Assembly (NCBI RefSeq): GCF_030272615.1
Contig: NW_026729347.1
Location: forward strand, 1-22,500
DNA length: 22,500 bases
Reading direction: 5' to 3'
DNA from: Cryptomeria japonica
Lineage: Eukaryota > Streptophyta > Pinopsida > Cupressales > Cupressaceae
A program made the position numbers and the translations under genes. Below the pieces are notes generated by a model that saw only the letters and a program-made list of their open reading frames with translations, did not search any database and had not been told where the DNA came from. The stretch's first letter is position 1. Each line of letters opens with the position of its first letter. This document shows positions 18,189-22,500 of the stretch, piece by piece.

Positions 18189-18278
18189 TGCCCCTCTAAC
18201 TCGACCAATGCTGGCGCTCGAACGGTGGTAGCGCTCGGATTTTCATTGAGCGCCAGCATTGGTCGATTTAGAGGGGCA
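18189..18278 (+). promoter_or_regulatory. Long hairpin just downstream of promoter 13
   Basis: Arms at 18189-18219 and 18248-18278 are 31 bases each and pair with only one mismatch. The loop is 28 nt. The core is ACCAATGCTGGCGCTC against GAGCGCCAGCATTGGT. It begins about 32 nt after the predicted start. Related but less perfect hairpins follow promoters 11 and 12 at the same distance. It could act in the pre-rRNA, for example in processing, or in the DNA; which one is inference. Confidence 0.85.
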
Positions 18279-18515
18279 TGCGAGATTCCCGAATGCTATG
18301 CGAGGGCTCTAACGGAAATGTCTATTGGTTTCGGTATGGATGCAATTGCGAGTGGTTCGGCAAAGGTAGTCGTTCCGATGCGTCCATGTCGTGGCCAAAT
18401 CGATAATTCGATTTGAGCCCTCGTATAGCATTTGGGTCTCTCGATGTGATTCCGCATTCCAGTCCCTTTGGGCACTGCTTGAGCCGCATCCCAGGGGGTT
18501 CCCTTCCCAATAATC
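18279..18515 (+). other. Spacer between the long hairpin and the 188-bp array
   Basis: It contains CCCGAATGCTATGCGAGGGC, GGCAAAGGTAGTCGTTCCGA and CGTATAGCATTTGGGTCTCT, a diverged version of the module after promoters 11 and 12 and of the 188-bp unit. GAGCCGCATCCCAGGG near 18481 resembles the end of a 188-bp unit. No gene is seen. Confidence 0.7.
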
Positions 18516-21500
18516 TGCCTCGCAACCCGATTGCTATGCGGTGAGGCTCCTCGGCCGCCTCGGAACTATCTGTGTATCAGACGCATCGCGGGATAAGGGG
18601 TTGGCAACGGTAGTCGCCCCAAGCGCGTCCGATGCTTGGACCATTCCGAGGCGGCCCTGAAGCCTCTTCCGTCTAGCCGTTGGGTCCTTCTCGCCGCATC
18701 CCTCGCCTCGCACCCCGATTGCTATGCGGTGAGGCTCCTCGGCCGCCTCGGAACTATCTGTGTATCGGACGCGTCGCGGGATAAGGGGTTGTCACTGGTA
18801 GTCGCCCCAAGCGCGTCCGATGCTTGGACCATTCCGAGGCGGCCCTGAAGCCTCTTCCGTCTAGCCGTTGGGTCCTTCTCGCCGCATCCCTCGCCTCGCA
18901 CCCCGATTGCTATGCGGTGAGGCTCCTCGGCCGCCTCGGAACTATCTGTGTATCGGACGCGTCGCGGGATAAGGGGTTGTCATTGGTAGTCGCCCCAAGC
19001 GCGTCCGATGCTTGGACCATTCCGAGGCGGCCCTGAAGCCTCTTCCGTCTAGCCGTTGGGTCCTTCTCGCCGCATCCCTCGCCTCGCACCCCGATTGCTA
19101 TGCGGTGAGGCTCCTCGGCCGCCTCGGAACTATCTGTGTATCGGACGCGTCGCGGGATAAGGGGTTGTCACTGGTAGTCGCCCCAAGCGCGTCCGATGCT
19201 TGGACCATTCCGAGGCGGCCCTGAAGCCTCTTCCGTCTAGCCGTTGGGTCCTTCTCGCCGCATCCCTCGCCTCGCACCCCGATTGCTATGCGGTGAGGCT
19301 CCTCGGCCGCCTCGGAACTATCTGTGTATCGGACGCGTCGCGGGATAAGGGGTTGTCACTGGTAGTCGCCCCAAGCGCGTTCGATGCTTGGACCATTCCG
19401 AGGCGGCCCTGAAGCCTCTTCCGTCTAGCCGTTGGGTCCTTCTCGCCGCATCCCTCGCCTCGCACCCCGATTGCTATGCGGTGAGGCTCCTCGGCCGCCT
19501 TGGAACTATCTGTGTATCGGACGCGTCGCGGGATAAGGGGTTGTCACTGGTAGTCGCCCCAAGCGCGTCCGATGCTTGGACCATTCCGAGGCGGACCCGA
19601 AGCCTCTTCCGTCTAGCCGTTGGGTCCTTCTCGCCGCATCCTTCGCCTCGCACCCCGATTGCTATGCGGTGAGGCTCCTCGGCCGCCTCGGAACTATCTG
19701 TGTATCGGACGCGTCGCGGGATAAGGGGTTGTCACTGGTAGTCGCCCCAAGCGCGTCCGATGCTTGGACCATTCCGAGGCGGACCCGAAGCCTCTTCCGT
19801 CTAGCCGTTGGGTCCTTCTCGCCGCATCCCTCGCCTCGCACCCCGATTGCTATGCGGTGAGGCTCCTCGGCCGCCTTGGAACTATCTGTGTATCGGACGC
19901 GTCGCGGGATAAGGGGTTGTCACTGGTAGTCGCCCCAAGCGCGTCCGATGCTTGGACCATTCCGAGGCGGACCCGAAGCCTCTTCCGTCTAGCCGTTGGG
20001 TCCTTCTCGCCGCATCCCTCGCCTCGCACCCCGATTGCTATGCGGTGAGGCTCCTCGGCCGCCTTGGAACTATCTGTGTATCGGACGCGTCGCGGGATAA
20101 GGGGTTGTCACTGGTAGTCGCCCCAAGCGCGTCCGATGCTTGGACCATTCCGAGGCGGACCCGAAGCCTCTTCCGTCTAGCCGTTGGGTCCTTCTCGCCG
20201 CATCCCTCGCCTCGCACCCCGATTGCTATGCGGTGAGGCTCCTCGGCCGCCTTGGAACTATCTGTGTATCGGACGCGTCGCGGGATAAGGGGTTGTCACT
20301 GGTAGTCGCCCCAAGCGCGTCCGATGCTTGGACCATTCCGAGGCGGCCCCGAAGCCTCTTCCGTGTAGCCGTTGGGTCGTTCTCGCCGCATCCCTCGCCT
20401 CGCACCCCGATTGCTATGCGGTGAGGCTCCTCGGCCGCCTTGGAACTATCTGTGTATCGGACGCGTCGTGGGATAAGGGGTTGTCACTGGTAGTCGCCCC
20501 AAGCGCGTCCGATGCTTGGACCATTCCGAGGCGGCCCCGAAGCCTCTTCCGTGTAGCCGTTGGGTCCTTCTCGCCGCATCCCTCGCCTCGCACCCCGATT
20601 GCTATGCGGTGAGGCTCCTCGGCCGCCTTGGAACTATCTGTGTATCGGACGCGTCGCGGGATAAGGGGTTGTCACTGGTAGTCGCCCCAAGCGCGTCCGA
20701 TGCTTGGACCATTCCGAGGCGGACCTGAAGCCTCTTCCCTCTAGCCGTTGGGGCTTTCTCGCCGCATCCCTCGCCTCGCACCCTGATTGCTATGCTGTGA
20801 GGCTCCTCGGCCGCCTTGGAACTATCTGTGTATCGGACGCATCGCGGGATAAGGGGTTGGCAGTGGTAGTCGCCCCAAGCGCATCCGATGCTTGGACCAT
20901 TCCGAGGCGGCCCTGCAGCCTCTTCCGTCTAGCCGTTGGGGCCATCTCGCCGCATCCCCCACCTCGCACCACGATTGCTATGCGGTGAGGCTCCTTGGCC
21001 GCCTCGGAACTATCTGTGTATCGGACGCATCGCGGGATAAGGGGTTGTCACTGGTAGTCGCCCCAAGCGCGTCCGATGCTTGGACTATTCCGAGGCGGCC
21101 CTGCAGCCTCTTCCGTCTAGCCGTTGGGGCCATCTCGCTGCATCCCCCACCTCCTCGGCCGCCTCGGAACTATCTGTGTATCGGACGCATCGCGGGATAA
21201 GGGGTTGGCAGTGGTAGTCGCCCCAAGCGCGTCCGATGCTTGGACTATTCCGAGGCAGCCCTGCAGCCTCTTCCGTCTAGCCTTTGGGGCCATCTCGCCG
21301 CATCCCTCGCCTCGCACCCCGATTGCTATGCGGTGAGGCTCCTCGGCCGCCTGGGAACTATCTTCGTATCGGACGCATCGCGGGATAAGGGGTTGTCACT
21401 GGTAGTCGCCCCAAGCGCGTCCGATGCTTGGACTATTCCGAGGCGGCCCTGTGGCCTCTTCCGTCTAGCCGTTGGGGCCATCTCGCCGCATCCCCCACCT

Positions 21501-22500
21501 CGCACCCCGATTGCTATGCGGTGAGGCTCTTCGGCCGCCTTGGAACTATCTTCGTATCGGACGCATCGCGGGATAAGGGGTTGTCACTGGTAGTGGCCCC
21601 AAGCGCGTCCGATGCTTGGACTATTCCGAGGCGGCCCTGCAGCCTCTTCCGTCTAGCCGTTGGGGCCATCTCGCCGCATCCCCCACCTCGCACCCCGATT
21701 GCTATGCGGTGAGGCTCCTCGGCCGCCTTGGAACTATCTTCGTATCGGACGCATCGCGGGATAAGGGGTTGTCACTGGTAGTCGCCCCAAGCGCGTCCGA
21801 TGCTTGGACTATTCCGACGCGGCCCTGTGGCCTCTTCCGTCTAGCCGTTGGGGCCATCTCGCCGCATCCCCCACCTCGCACCCCGATTGCTATGCGGTGA
21901 GGCTCCTCGGCCGCCTTGGAACCATCTTCGTATCGGACGCATCGCGGGATAGGGGGCTGTCACTGGTAGTCGCCCCAAGCGTGTCCGATGCTTGGACCAT
22001 TCCTAGGCGGCCCTGAAGCCTCTTCCGTCTAGCCGTTGGGGCCTTCCCGCCCCATCCCTCGCCTCGCACCCCCGATTGCTATGCGGTGAGGCTCCTCGGC
22101 CGCCTTGGAACCATCTGTGTATCGGACGCATCGCGGGATAAGGGGTTGGCACTGGCAGTCGCCCCAAGCGCGTCCGATGCTTGGACCATTCCGAGGTGGC
22201 CCTGAAGCCTCTTCCGTCTAGCCGTTGGGGCCTTCCCGCCCCATCCCTCGCCTCGCACCCCGATTGATATGCGGTGAGGCTCCTCGGCCGCCTTGGAACT
22301 ATCTGTGTATCGGACGCATCGCGGGATAAGGGGTTGGCACTGGTAGTCGTCCCAATCGCATCCGATGCTTGGACCATTCCGAGGCGGCCCTGCAGCCTCT
22401 TCCGTTTAGCCGTCGGGGCCTTCCCGCCGCATCCCTCGCCTCGCATCCCGATTCCTATGCGGTGAGTCTTCTCGGCCGCCGCGGAACTATACCTGTTATT
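18516..22500 (+). repeat. 188-bp tandem repeat array, about 21 units, probable 5' ETS
   Basis: The anchor word TTGGACCATTCC (or TTGGACTATTCC) starts at 18636, 18824, 19012 and so on every 188 bp to 21080. It then lies at 21240 (a unit short by 28 bp), 21428, 21616, 21804, 21992, 22181 (one extra C) and 22369. Each unit contains CGATTGCTATGCGGTGAGGC, GGCCGCCTCGGAACTATCTG, GGATAAGGGGTTGTCACTGG, TAGTCGCCCCAAGCG, TTCCGAGGCGGCC and CGTCTAGCCGTTGGGTCC. Units are over 90% alike, with neighbours sharing variants. 188 is not a multiple of 3, so the 70-94 residue frames are by-products of the repeat. The last 50 bases start to diverge, so the array may end near the window edge. Confidence 0.95.
18741..18844 (+). 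promoter_or_regulatory. Extended hairpin of the 188-bp unit (example from unit 2)
   Basis: GGCCGCCTCGGAA (18741-18753) pairs perfectly with TTCCGAGGCGGCC (18832-18844). ATCGGACGCG (18764-18773) pairs with CGCGTCCGAT (18812-18821). GGGG (18785-18788) can pair with CCCC (18805-18808). A symmetric 10 x 10 internal loop lies between the first two stems. Other units keep the pattern, some with G-U wobble (GGCCGCCTTGGAA) or one mismatch (GGCGGAC). Confidence 0.8.

Noticed and set aside
18636-22465. Ladder of 70-94 residue frames beginning MDHSEA or MDYSEA
   Set aside because: These are one frame per 188-bp unit, using TTG as start and shifting phase each unit. They are a by-product of tandem repetition in probable 5' ETS.
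22400-22500. Start of the 18S rRNA gene at the right edge
   Set aside because: The last bases diverge from the 188-bp unit, but I see no 18S 5' end sequence, so the gene must lie further right.

Overview
This window is plant nuclear ribosomal DNA: the intergenic spacer (IGS) of a 35S (18S-5.8S-26S) rDNA unit, with two 5S rRNA genes embedded in it. I see no protein-coding gene and no part of 18S, 5.8S or 26S. The 5S sequence is of land-plant type; from memory (unchecked here) it looks more like gymnosperm than angiosperm 5S. Thirteen copies of a plant RNA polymerase I start motif (TATATAGGGGA) all lie on the + strand. The 35S genes are therefore read left to right, with 26S expected before position 1 and 18S after position 22500. 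Both 5S genes lie on the - strand, opposite to 35S. Linked 5S on the opposite strand is reported for Podocarpus, and on the same strand for Ginkgo and Ephedra. A conifer-like gymnosperm is therefore my best guess, not a firm identification. A spacer of more than 22 kb is very long for a plant, but long rDNA units are known in gymnosperms.

Layout. Positions 1-4581 are block A: GC-rich GTGCGCACC-type repeats broken up by T-rich islands, then a 5S gene, then an A-rich stretch, then a short CACCC array. Positions 4582-7847 are block B, more of the GTGCGCACC repeats with no 5S. Positions 7848-12504 are block A', a nearly identical second copy of A, including its 5S. Positions 12505-13690 are a long degenerate CACCC/GGCACCCACC array. 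Positions 13690-14880 carry six Pol I promoter copies, mostly at 157-bp spacing. Positions 14950-15640 are a perfect 52-bp tandem array. Positions 15640-16850 carry four promoters in 311-bp repeats. Positions 16851-17110 are a short 50/56-bp repeat array. Positions 17110-18515 carry three longer, more diverged promoter modules. Positions 18516-22500 are about 21 copies of a 188-bp repeat, probably 5' external transcribed spacer.

How it may work. Promoters 1-10 look like spacer promoters and 11-13 look like gene-proximal promoters, with 13 nearest the 18S gene. Directly after each predicted start, the transcript can fold into a short hairpin. In promoters 11-13 a second, longer hairpin follows. 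Paired arms change together between copies, which suggests selection on RNA structure. Each 188-bp repeat can also fold into a long hairpin. The many long open frames in this window come from stop-poor repeats and are not genes.
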